From the NCBI GenBank assembly GCA_945487985.1, contig CALYTX010000098.1, positions 1 through 5,660 of the forward strand: a stretch of DNA of 5,660 bases, read 5' to 3'. The translations under genes and the position numbers were made by a program. Position 1 is the first letter of the stretch; each line of letters starts with the position of its first letter. The notes beneath the pieces were generated by a model. That model was not told the origin of the DNA, did not search any database, and saw only the letters and a program-made list of their open reading frames with translations. This document shows, piece after piece, positions 1 to 5,576 of this stretch. The DNA comes from an uncultured Verrucomicrobiota bacterium (lineage in GTDB: Bacteria > Verrucomicrobiota > Kiritimatiellia > RFP12 > UBA1067).

Positions 1-11
1 AGCCGAAGGCC

Positions 12-42
12 GAGCGGGCGTTCCCCACGGGGCGTCCCGCTC
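12..42. repeat. GC-rich imperfect inverted repeat (REP-like hairpin)
   Basis: The arms GAGCGGG (12-18) and CCCGCTC (36-42) are perfect reverse complements. Inside them CG (19-20) pairs with CG (33-34) and CCC (23-25) with GGG (30-32), leaving small bulges and a CACG loop, about 12 base pairs in all. A mini-hairpin GCC-GAA-GGC (2-10) directly precedes it. No T-run follows on the plus strand, so it does not look like a standard terminator for that direction. The form resembles dispersed extragenic palindromes. That it is repeated elsewhere is an inference, since only one copy lies here. It could also end transcription of a gene lying to the left. Confidence 0.45.
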
Positions 43-51
43 TACTCTACA

Positions 52-73
52 CCCTCGGAGTCCCCTCGGAGTC
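52..73. repeat. 11-bp perfect tandem duplication
   Basis: The unit CCCTCGGAGTC occurs at 52-62 and again at 63-73 without mismatch, and the next two bases (CC) begin a third copy. The pair sits just upstream of the TATAAT box at 84-89, where a -35 element would be. It may be a simple slippage duplication or a direct-repeat protein-binding site; the sequence does not decide between them. Confidence 0.6.
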
Positions 74-80
74 CCAAAAC

Positions 81-89
81 TGCTATAAT
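81..89 (+). promoter_or_regulatory. Extended -10 promoter for the PH-like/coiled-coil gene
   Basis: A perfect TATAAT (84-89) is preceded by TG plus one base (81-83), the extended -10 form that lets sigma-70-type polymerase work without a good -35. No TTGACA-like box lies 16-18 bp upstream; that space holds the 11-bp tandem repeat. Transcription would start near 96, giving a leader of about 98 nt to the ATG at 194, or about 41 nt to the GTG at 137. Confidence 0.55.
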
Positions 90-193
90 ACCGAAAACAA
101 GCAAGAAAGCTTCGTCAGCACAGGGCTACGTAACGAGTGTTGCACTGGCCACTGGATGGTGGGCAAGTAAATGTAAAACATCAAAGGGCCGTC

Positions 194-1276
194 ATGAATT
201 ATTCCGATTCAGCTCAGAAGATAAAGGAAGTGTGCATCAGCAAGGGACTGTTGCGCTTTGATGAAGAAGAGTGCAGCCTCTGGGAACCGGCTATACGCGT
301 TAGGTTCAACAATGCCAAGGCATTCTGGCAGCATATGTTTTCATTTTCGTCCGGCAACTTGTTTGGATACTTGATTTTGACGAACATGAACGTCTGGGTG
401 TTCAACGATGTGCAACAGCTTAAAATTCCGATTGAAACCATGTGGACTGTGTCGGTGAAAGAAGGGCTGTTTTACCCTTCTCTGGAAATATTCGCCAGAG
501 ACGGCGAGACCCATCGGTTCACGTTTTTCGATGCCTCGCAACAAGTGGTCAGACGTCTGACCGAGGAGGCGGTAAAAAAGATTACCGATCTATCCATTGC
601 ACCTGTCAAGACCAAAACGCAGATTGAGCAGGAGAAGAAGGCAAAAGAAGATGCCGAAGAGCTCGAAAAGGCAAGGAAGAAGGCCGCGCGCAAGGCAAAG
701 AAGGAGGCGCGTGACCGAGAGCGCAAAGAAGAAGAGGCAAGAAGGGCTAAGGAGGCGGAAGAATTCGCTGAAAGAATGCGTCGCGAGAGCGAGAAGACCA
801 GGGCGGATTTGCTTGACAAGCACTACAGACGTTATGTAATCAGGGAAAAAGCCGAAGGCCATGTGCCGCCAAGGCTCACCAAGGAGGAGTACGACGAGGG
901 ATTCTTTTCTCCGTGGCTTGAAGAACAGGAGGAAAAAGAAAAAGAGCGCTACGACGCCGAATGTCGGCAATGGGAGCAGGAACAACGCGAAAAAGAGCGG
1001 GAAGACGAGAAGCGAAGGGAAAAGGAGGAGCAGGAACGGCAGAGTCATCTGGCGGATAAGATGGAAGAAGAGAACGCGCAAAGACTCGCCCGGCGAGATG
1101 AGATTCTCGCCATGATAGAGCGCGAGGCTCTTGATGCAAAGAGCAGAATACTGTTTTCACGGCGGGAAATGGATGCGGATGAGAATCGGAACCTGGCGGA
1201 GTTCTGGTATTCGTCCACGAAGTCTGCTCTGCTCAGGAGATACGAAAAAGAGCTGGCTGCGATATGTAAAGGGTGA
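194..1276 (+). CDS. Hypothetical protein: PH/GRAM-like domain plus charged coiled coil
   Basis: I do not recognise this as a named family. From the ATG at 194 it is 360 aa. A GTG at 137 in the same frame would add 19 residues, but the ATG is preferred because AAAGGG (183-188) lies 5 nt before it. Numbering from the GTG, residues about 58-150 look like a compact beta-rich domain (segments such as YLILTNMNVWVF and HRFTFFDA, then a helix), reminiscent of bacterial PH/GRAM-type domains. Residues about 158-232 and 260-332 are dense in Lys, Glu, Arg and Ala and should form long coiled coils, split by a Pro-containing stretch (about 240-260). A less biased tail (about 333-379) ends in ICKG. There is no signal peptide or membrane segment, so it is probably cytoplasmic. 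A scaffold or membrane-surface role is possible but is inference. Codon choice appears somewhat more AT-rich than in ppdK. It stands alone with its own promoter. Confidence 0.8.
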   Translation: MNYSDSAQKIKEVCISKGLLRFDEEECSLWEPAIRVRFNNAKAFWQHMFSFSSGNLFGYLILTNMNVWVFNDVQQLKIPIETMWTVSVKEGLFYPSLEIFARDGETHRFTFFDASQQVVRRLTEEAVKKITDLSIAPVKTKTQIEQEKKAKEDAEELEKARKKAARKAKKEARDRERKEEEARRAKEAEEFAERMRRESEKTRADLLDKHYRRYVIREKAEGHVPPRLTKEEYDEGFFSPWLEEQEEKEKERYDAECRQWEQEQREKEREDEKRREKEEQERQSHLADKMEEENAQRLARRDEILAMIEREALDAKSRILFSRREMDADENRNLAEFWYSSTKSALLRRYEKELAAICKG

Positions 1277-1414
1277 AAGGGTGGAAACACCTCGCTACAA
1301 ACCACAACACTAACCGCTTTTTCTGCGGACTCTGTGCCTATTGCATGGGCATGAGTTTAGGTTCGAGGGGCGTGGGGGTGAAGGGTCAAGTATGTATGCT
1401 TTTTCGCGAGCAGC

Positions 1415-1444
1415 AAATTTGGGGACTGGGGGACCTCCAGATTT
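1415..1444. other. Intergenic hairpin just upstream of the ppdK promoter
   Basis: AAATTTGGGG (1415-1424) pairs with CCTCCAGATTT (right arm 1435-1444) in a 10-pair stem with two G-T wobbles and a loop of about 10 bases. A competing 6-pair hairpin (1426-1440, CTGGGG with CTCCAG) uses part of the same bases. No T-run follows, so it is a poor intrinsic terminator. It ends 7 bp before the ppdK -35. It could be an operator, a remnant of an intergenic repeat, or a U-less 3' end for the upstream gene. Confidence 0.3.
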
Positions 1445-1451
1445 CAAAGGC

Positions 1452-1481
1452 TTGAAGAGGACTGGCAGGTTTTGTTATAAT
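1452..1481 (+). promoter_or_regulatory. ppdK promoter (-35 / extended -10)
   Basis: TTGAAG (1452-1457) and a perfect TATAAT (1476-1481) are separated by 18 bp, with TG one base before the -10 (1473-1474). This is the best sigma-70-type promoter in the window. Transcription would start near 1488, leaving a leader of about 48 nt. Its presence indicates that ppdK is transcribed independently of the upstream gene. Confidence 0.75.
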
Positions 1482-1525
1482 GCACGAGAAGTTAAACGGA
1501 AGGCAATGTAAACAAAGAGTATCAG

Positions 1526-1530
1526 TAAGG
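1526..1530 (+). promoter_or_regulatory. Ribosome binding site of ppdK
   Basis: TAAGG lies 5 nt before the ATG at 1536 and supports that start. A second purine-rich site, GGAAGG (1498-1503), lies further up and precedes an AUG-UAA start-stop pair (1506-1511) instead of the gene. Confidence 0.6.
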
Positions 1531-1535
1531 TAATT

Positions 1536-4181
1536 ATGAACGAAAAAACTAAATATGTATATTTCTTCGGCGCAGGTCAGACCGAAGGCAATGCCGAAAT
1601 GCGCAATCTTCTCGGCGGCAAGGGAGCTAATCTTGCGGAAATGGCCGGGTTGGGGTTGCCGGTGCCGCAAGGTTTTACCATTACCACCGAGGCGTGCACG
1701 CGTTATTATGATGACGGGCGGAAGATTGCCGACGAAGTGATGAAGCAGGTGATCGAATATGTCGGCAAGCTCGAAAAATCGGCTGGCAAGAAGTTCGGCG
1801 ATGCGAAAAATCCGCTCCTGGTCTCCGTCCGTTCGGGGGCGCGCGCCTCGATGCCGGGCATGATGGATACAATTCTCAATCTCGGTCTCAACGAGACGGT
1901 TGTTAATTCGCTTGCCAAGCAGACGAAGAACCCGCGCTGGGCGTGGGACTGCTATCGCCGCTTCATCCAAATGTTCTCCGATGTTGTTATGGAGGTGGGC
2001 AAGAAGCACTTCGAGAAGTTGATTGACAAGATGAAGGCGAAGAAGGGCGTCCAACTTGACGTCGACCTCTCGGCGGCGGATCTCAAGGCGCTCGCAGGCC
2101 AGTTCAAGGCCGAGTACAAGAGCGCGCTGGGCAAGGATTTCCCCGATGATCCGAGAGAGCAGCTCGTCGAGGCGATCAAGGCGGTGTTCCGCAGCTGGGA
2201 TAATCCGCGCGCGAACGTCTACCGCCGCGATAACGACATCCCGTATTCATGGGGAACCGCAGTCAATGTCCAGATGATGGCGTTCGGAAATCTTAACAAC
2301 AACTCCGGCACTGGCGTAGCCTTCACGCGCGACCCTGCCTCGGGCGAGCGCAAGCTGATGGGCGAGTTCCTGATGAACGCCCAGGGCGAGGACGTGGTCG
2401 CCGGCGTGCGTACGCCGATGCCGATTGCGAAGATGGCTGAAGTCATGCCTGAGGCGTTCAAGCAGTTCCAAAAGATCTGCACGACGTTAGAGAAGCACTA
2501 CCGCGATATGCAGGATATGGAGTTCACGATCGAGAACAAGAAGCTCTATATGCTACAGACTCGCAATGGCAAACGGACGGCGCGTGCAGCGTTGAAGATT
2601 GCCTGCGATCTCGTCGACGAGGGCATGCGCACGGAGGAAGAGGCCGTACTCATGATCGACCCGCGCAATTTAGACACGCTCCTCCATCCGCAGTTCGACA
2701 CGGTAGCGCTCAAGAACGCGAAGCCGGTCGGACGGGGGCTTCCCGCTTCGCCGGGTGCGGCATGCGGTCGCATCGTCTTCACGGCAGCGGACGCGAAGGT
2801 CTGGAAGGAGCGTGGCGAGAAGGTGGTCTTGGTGCGTCTGGAGACATCGCCTGAAGATATTGAAGGAATGAAGGCGGCGGAGGGCATCCTAACTGTCCGC
2901 GGCGGTATGACATCCCACGCGGCCGTCGTCGCTCGCGGCATGGGCGAGTGTTGCGTTTCCGGATGCCAGGAGATTGCAATGGACGAAGAGCGCAAGCAGT
3001 TCCGTCTTGGCGGCAAACTCTTCAAGGAGGGCGATTGGCTTTCAATCGACGGGGGTACGGGCAACATCTTCGACGGTGTAATCCCCACGGTCGATGCGAC
3101 GATCGCCGGCGAGTTCGGCCGCATCATGATGTGGGCCGACAAATTCCGCAAGCTGAAAGTTCGCACGAACGCCGATACGCCGCGTGACGCGCGCAAGGCG
3201 CGCGAACTGGGCGCGGAAGGCATCGGCCTTTGCCGTACGGAACACATGTTTTTCTCGCAGGACCGTATTACCGCCTTCCGCGAGATGATCTGTGCCGACA
3301 CGGTCGAGGAGCGCGAACTGGCGCTGGCGAAGATTCTTCCTTATCAGCAAGACGACTTTGAGCAACTCTTCGAGGCGCTTGACGGGCAGCCGGTTACGAT
3401 TCGCTTCCTCGATCCGCCGCTGCATGAATTCGTGCCGCATTCCGAAATCGAGATCGCGCAGCTCGCGAAGGTCACGCACAAGCCGGTGAGCCGCATTATG
3501 GACATCATCGACTCGCTCCACGAGTTCAACCCCATGATGGGTCATCGCGGCTGCCGCCTTTGCGTCACCTATCCCGAGATTGCCGTCATGCAGACGAAGG
3601 CCGTGATCCGCGCGGCAATCAAAGTGCAGCGTGCGCATAAGGGCTGGAACGTCAAGCCCGAAATTATGATCCCGCTCACGGGCGACGTCAAGGAGTTCAA
3701 GTTTGTTAAGGACATCGTCGTCCATGTTGCGAACGAGGAGATCAAGGCCGCCGAGATTAAACTTAACTACGAGGTTGGCACGATGATCGAAGTGCCGCGC
3801 GCGGCGCTCATCGCTGGCGATCTGGCCGAGGAGGCGGAATTCTTCTGCTTCGGAACCAATGATCTTACGCAGATGACATTCGGATTTTCGCGCGATGACG
3901 CAGGCAAGTTCCTCGGCTCGTACTACGACCATAAGATCTACGAGAACGATCCGTTCGCCCGCCTCGATCAGACAGGGGTAGGCAGGCTTATGGAGATGGC
4001 CGTCAAGGATGGCAAGGCAACGCGGCCGAAGATTCACTGCGGCATCTGCGGTGAACACGGCGGCGACCCGATCTCGGTCGAATTCTGCCATCAAATCGGG
4101 CTGAAATACGTAAGTTGCTCGCCATTCCGCGTGCCGATTGCGCGGCTCGCTGCAGCGCAGGCGGCGCTCAAGTCGAAATGA
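1536..4181 (+). CDS. ppdK: Pyruvate, phosphate dikinase
   Basis: This 881-aa cytoplasmic enzyme interconverts pyruvate + ATP + Pi and PEP + AMP + PPi. In anaerobes it often runs toward pyruvate and ATP, or serves gluconeogenesis. Its length matches the family (about 875-880 aa). The ATP-grasp domain (about 1-345) shows GGKGAN with Lys29, Arg99 in VSVRSGA, and Glu329 and Gln341 near MLQTRNGKRTA. The swivelling phosphohistidine domain (from about 400) has GGMTSHAAVV with catalytic His461; Thr459, two residues before it, is the site that PDRP-type regulators phosphorylate in this family. The C-terminal TIM barrel (about 540-881) has Arg567 (GLCRTEHMFF), Arg623 (TIRFLDPPLHEF), metal ligands Glu752 and Asp776 (FGTNDLTQ), and acid/base Cys838 in GICGEHGGDP. 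These correspond, with a +6/+7 offset, to the known Clostridium symbiosum residues (His455, Cys831). No residue is missing, so it should be active. No PDRP gene is nearby. It has its own promoter and terminator. Confidence 0.98.
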   Translation: MNEKTKYVYFFGAGQTEGNAEMRNLLGGKGANLAEMAGLGLPVPQGFTITTEACTRYYDDGRKIADEVMKQVIEYVGKLEKSAGKKFGDAKNPLLVSVRSGARASMPGMMDTILNLGLNETVVNSLAKQTKNPRWAWDCYRRFIQMFSDVVMEVGKKHFEKLIDKMKAKKGVQLDVDLSAADLKALAGQFKAEYKSALGKDFPDDPREQLVEAIKAVFRSWDNPRANVYRRDNDIPYSWGTAVNVQMMAFGNLNNNSGTGVAFTRDPASGERKLMGEFLMNAQGEDVVAGVRTPMPIAKMAEVMPEAFKQFQKICTTLEKHYRDMQDMEFTIENKKLYMLQTRNGKRTARAALKIACDLVDEGMRTEEEAVLMIDPRNLDTLLHPQFDTVALKNAKPVGRGLPASPGAACGRIVFTAADAKVWKERGEKVVLVRLETSPEDIEGMKAAEGILTVRGGMTSHAAVVARGMGECCVSGCQEIAMDEERKQFRLGGKLFKEGDWLSIDGGTGNIFDGVIPTVDATIAGEFGRIMMWADKFRKLKVRTNADTPRDARKARELGAEGIGLCRTEHMFFSQDRITAFREMICADTVEERELALAKILPYQQDDFEQLFEALDGQPVTIRFLDPPLHEFVPHSEIEIAQLAKVTHKPVSRIMDIIDSLHEFNPMMGHRGCRLCVTYPEIAVMQTKAVIRAAIKVQRAHKGWNVKPEIMIPLTGDVKEFKFVKDIVVHVANEEIKAAEIKLNYEVGTMIEVPRAALIAGDLAEEAEFFCFGTNDLTQMTFGFSRDDAGKFLGSYYDHKIYENDPFARLDQTGVGRLMEMAVKDGKATRPKIHCGICGEHGGDPISVEFCHQIGLKYVSCSPFRVPIARLAAAQAALKSK

Positions 4182-4200
4182 CGGTCTGATAGCTACAGTT

Positions 4201-4215
4201 GGCCGCCAATCGGCC
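4201..4215 (+). other. Small hairpin after ppdK
   Basis: GGCCG (4201-4205) pairs with CGGCC (4211-4215) around a CCAAT loop, 19 bp past the ppdK stop. No T-run follows, so on its own it is a weak terminator. It may protect the 3' end or act with the stronger stem-loop just downstream. Confidence 0.4.
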
Positions 4216-4225
4216 TATTAATGCC

Positions 4226-4263
4226 AAGCAGCCTGCTTTCCTTGCATGGGAAGGGGCTGTTTT
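4226..4263 (+). terminator. Intrinsic terminator of ppdK
   Basis: A long stem-loop: CAGCC (4229-4233) pairs with GGCTG (4255-4259), T4234 with G4254, G4235 is bulged, and CTTTCC (4236-4241) pairs with GGGAAG (4248-4253) around the loop TTGCAT. Outer pairs extend the stem to AAG (4226-4228) with the T-run. Four Ts (4260-4263) follow at once. The tail is short, so termination may be partial. The loop doubles as the proposed rex -35. Confidence 0.65.
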
Positions 4264-4271
4264 GGTATGAT
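4242..4271 (+). promoter_or_regulatory. Probable rex promoter, overlapping the ppdK terminator
   Basis: TATGAT (4266-4271, one mismatch to consensus) is preceded by TG plus one base (4263-4265), giving an extended -10. TTGCAT (4242-4247) sits 18 bp upstream as a weak -35 (3 of 6 matches). Transcription would begin about 4277-4279, only 1-3 nt before the rex ATG. No clear Rex operator (TTGTTAA-N4-TTAACAA type) is present, so autoregulation is not supported by sequence here. Confidence 0.5.
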
Positions 4272-4279
4272 GTTGAGTA

Positions 4280-4918
4280 ATGAAAGAGGTTTCACGAATC
4301 TATTCGCTGCCGTTGCCGACCATTCGTCGCTACCCGATTTATCTTCGCGCCATCAAGGCCAAGATCGCCGGAGGCGATTTAAATGTATCGAGCGCGGTTC
4401 TCGCCGAAGAGCTCGGGCTCGATCCCGTGCTCGCGCGCAAGGATCTTGCGATGGCCGGCGTTCCCGGGCGTCCCCGGCACGGCTATCCCGCCAAAGAATT
4501 ATGCGATGCCATCAACCGCGCGCTTGGCTGGGACAATGCCACTGACGCGGCGATTGTAGGCGTAGGCTCGCTGGGTCGGGCATTGCTCGGGTATTCTGGT
4601 TTCGAGGAACAGAACCTCTCCGTGTCCGTAGCCTTCGACGCCAATCCCGCGCTCAATGGCGAGACGATTCACGGGGTGATGGTGCATCCGATGACGGAGC
4701 TCCCGCGCTTGGCTAAGCGGCTGAAAATCAAGCTTGCAATTTTGACGGTTCCAAATTTCGCCGCGCAAAGTTGTGCCGACAATCTCGTGGACGCCGGCAT
4801 CAAGGGTATTCTCAATTTCTCTTCAATTCAGCTGGCAGTGCCGAAAGGGGTGATAGTGCAGAATGTCGATCTGGCGCAATCGCTGGCGGTTCTCTCCCAC
4901 GCGATTGCACGCGGTTAG
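4280..4918 (+). CDS. rex: Redox-sensing transcriptional repressor Rex
   Basis: Rex is a cytoplasmic homodimer that binds operators when NAD+ dominates and releases them when NADH rises, derepressing fermentation and electron-transfer genes. At 212 aa it has normal family length. Residues about 15-70 form the winged helix: YPIYLRAI, a helix-turn-helix with recognition segment near ARKDLAMAG (52-60), and the wing GRPRHGY (63-69). The NAD(H)-binding Rossmann domain follows, with GVGSLG (94-99), an acidic Asp120 at the end of beta-2 (VAFDANP) that should hold the adenine ribose, and the family signatures LTVPNFAAQ (155-163), GIKGILNFSS (173-182) and a C-terminal VDLAQSLAVLSHAI helix used in dimer swapping. 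The ATG at 4280 must be the start: a TGA lies in frame at 4274-4276 and the next in-frame Met is residue 58, past the DNA-binding helix. There is no Shine-Dalgarno sequence. Its stop overlaps that of the convergent thiN. Confidence 0.95.
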   Translation: MKEVSRIYSLPLPTIRRYPIYLRAIKAKIAGGDLNVSSAVLAEELGLDPVLARKDLAMAGVPGRPRHGYPAKELCDAINRALGWDNATDAAIVGVGSLGRALLGYSGFEEQNLSVSVAFDANPALNGETIHGVMVHPMTELPRLAKRLKIKLAILTVPNFAAQSCADNLVDAGIKGILNFSSIQLAVPKGVIVQNVDLAQSLAVLSHAIARG

Positions 4919-5508
4919 AAGGCGAAATAGACCATTACCCGCCGGGTGGATTCGAGCGTTACGCGCCGAGCGCTCGAGCGGTTGAGTGTCGCGGCGCAGA
5001 GCCGGTCGAACACCACTCCGTCGAGCGGCCAGCGCAGTCCTTTCGAGGTCATTCGCGTGGCGGGGTCGGGAGCAAAGATGGAAATTCCCGTATCCTTCTC
5101 GACGAGGAAACTGCGCCTGCCTTCAAGGGGGACGAAGCGCCCGAAGTCGCTGACGATTTCGAGGTTCAGCCGGAGCGATATGAAAACGTTGCCCAACGTG
5201 TGGTCTTCGCGTTTGCCGGTGGCGCCCAGAACAACGGGTGCGCGCCAGTTTCGCGCCTGACAGTAGCGTGCGGCCTTTTCGAGGTCGTTGGTGTTTTGCT
5301 CGGCAATCTGGATTACGGTGCCTCCGCGCAGGGAGGCACTGTCCATATCGCCAACCGTGGCCGCCGGCCACTTGCCGAACCGCCGGCGGTAGGCATCGAG
5401 CGCGCCGTCGCAGCAGACGACGCGCTTGGCTGCGGACAAAAGCCGCATGGCTTCGCTTCCTTCGCCGGGGAAATCGCCGGCCGCGAGAATAATCGTTTCA
5501 CCGCGCAT
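4915..5508 (-). CDS. thiN: Thiamine pyrophosphokinase
   Basis: This enzyme makes thiamine diphosphate from thiamine and ATP (releasing AMP) in the cytoplasm. The cofactor serves pyruvate-metabolising enzymes, transketolase and others. At 197 aa it is close to the usual bacterial size (about 200-215). Family motifs in order: CDGA (33-36), GDMDS (53-57), EQNTNDLEKA (70-79) and GATGKREDHTLGN (95-107), which carry the acidic metal and nucleotide ligands. The C-terminal beta-rich thiamine-binding part contains TSKGLRWPLDG and ends VMVYFAF. A kinase of this type salvages free thiamine, in contrast to ThiL, which phosphorylates thiamine monophosphate. The ATG at 5508-5506 gives a natural N-terminus; its ribosome binding site is poor. 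No other thiamine genes or TPP riboswitch are seen in the leader. Its TAA (4915-4917) lies inside the 3' end of rex. Confidence 0.93.
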   Translation of the reverse strand: MRGETIILAAGDFPGEGSEAMRLLSAAKRVVCCDGALDAYRRRFGKWPAATVGDMDSASLRGGTVIQIAEQNTNDLEKAARYCQARNWRAPVVLGATGKREDHTLGNVFISLRLNLEIVSDFGRFVPLEGRRSFLVEKDTGISIFAPDPATRMTSKGLRWPLDGVVFDRLCAATLNRSSARRVTLESTRRVMVYFAF

Positions 5509-5547
5509 AGTTTCGCTTGCATGGTCAGATTGCGAGCATGCGGCGAT

Positions 5548-5576
5548 ATTCTACCGAACTTGCCCGTATAAATCAA
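5548..5576 (-). promoter_or_regulatory. thiN promoter
   Basis: Read on the minus strand, TTGATT (5576-5571) and TAGAAT (5553-5548) are 17 bp apart, matching 4 of 6 and 5 of 6 consensus bases. Transcription would start near 5541, giving a leader of about 33 nt, too short for a TPP riboswitch. Confidence 0.6.

Noticed and set aside
590..1081. 163-codon minus-strand frame rich in Leu and Phe, resembling a membrane protein
   Set aside because: The hydrophobicity is simply the antisense of Lys/Glu codons in the coiled-coil gene (AAG and GAG read as CTT and CTC).
1273..1455. 60-codon frame whose GTG overlaps the stop of the first gene (GTGA), with a CGLCAYC motif
   Set aside because: The overlap resembles translational coupling, but AAAGGG abuts the GTG with no spacing, the frame runs into the ppdK promoter, and the product looks like random translation.
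1472..1496. Possible Rex operator in the ppdK promoter (TTGTTA, then GTTAAAC)
   Set aside because: The two parts are neither inverted nor at the 18-bp palindrome spacing of known Rex sites; only one half-site matches.
1386..2054. 222-codon minus-strand frame across the ppdK promoter and 5' end
   Set aside because: It is antisense to PPDK, would cover the ppdK promoter, and its product shows no family motifs.
2546..3301. 251-codon minus-strand frame inside ppdK
   Set aside because: It is Ser/Arg/Pro-rich shadow translation of the PPDK His-domain region with no support of its own.
3042..4094. 350-codon open frame antisense to ppdK
   Set aside because: It lies wholly inside the well-supported PPDK gene. 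Long antisense frames arise there from GC-biased codon use, and its translation is rich in Arg, Leu, Asp and His with no recognisable domain.
5509..5545. Possible TPP riboswitch before thiN
   Set aside because: The predicted leader is about 33 nt, far shorter than a thi-box aptamer, and the conserved CUGAGA-type core is absent.
4771..5571. 266-codon plus-strand frame over the end of rex and thiN
   Set aside because: It overlaps rex in another frame and is antisense to thiN, which has clear thiamine pyrophosphokinase motifs.
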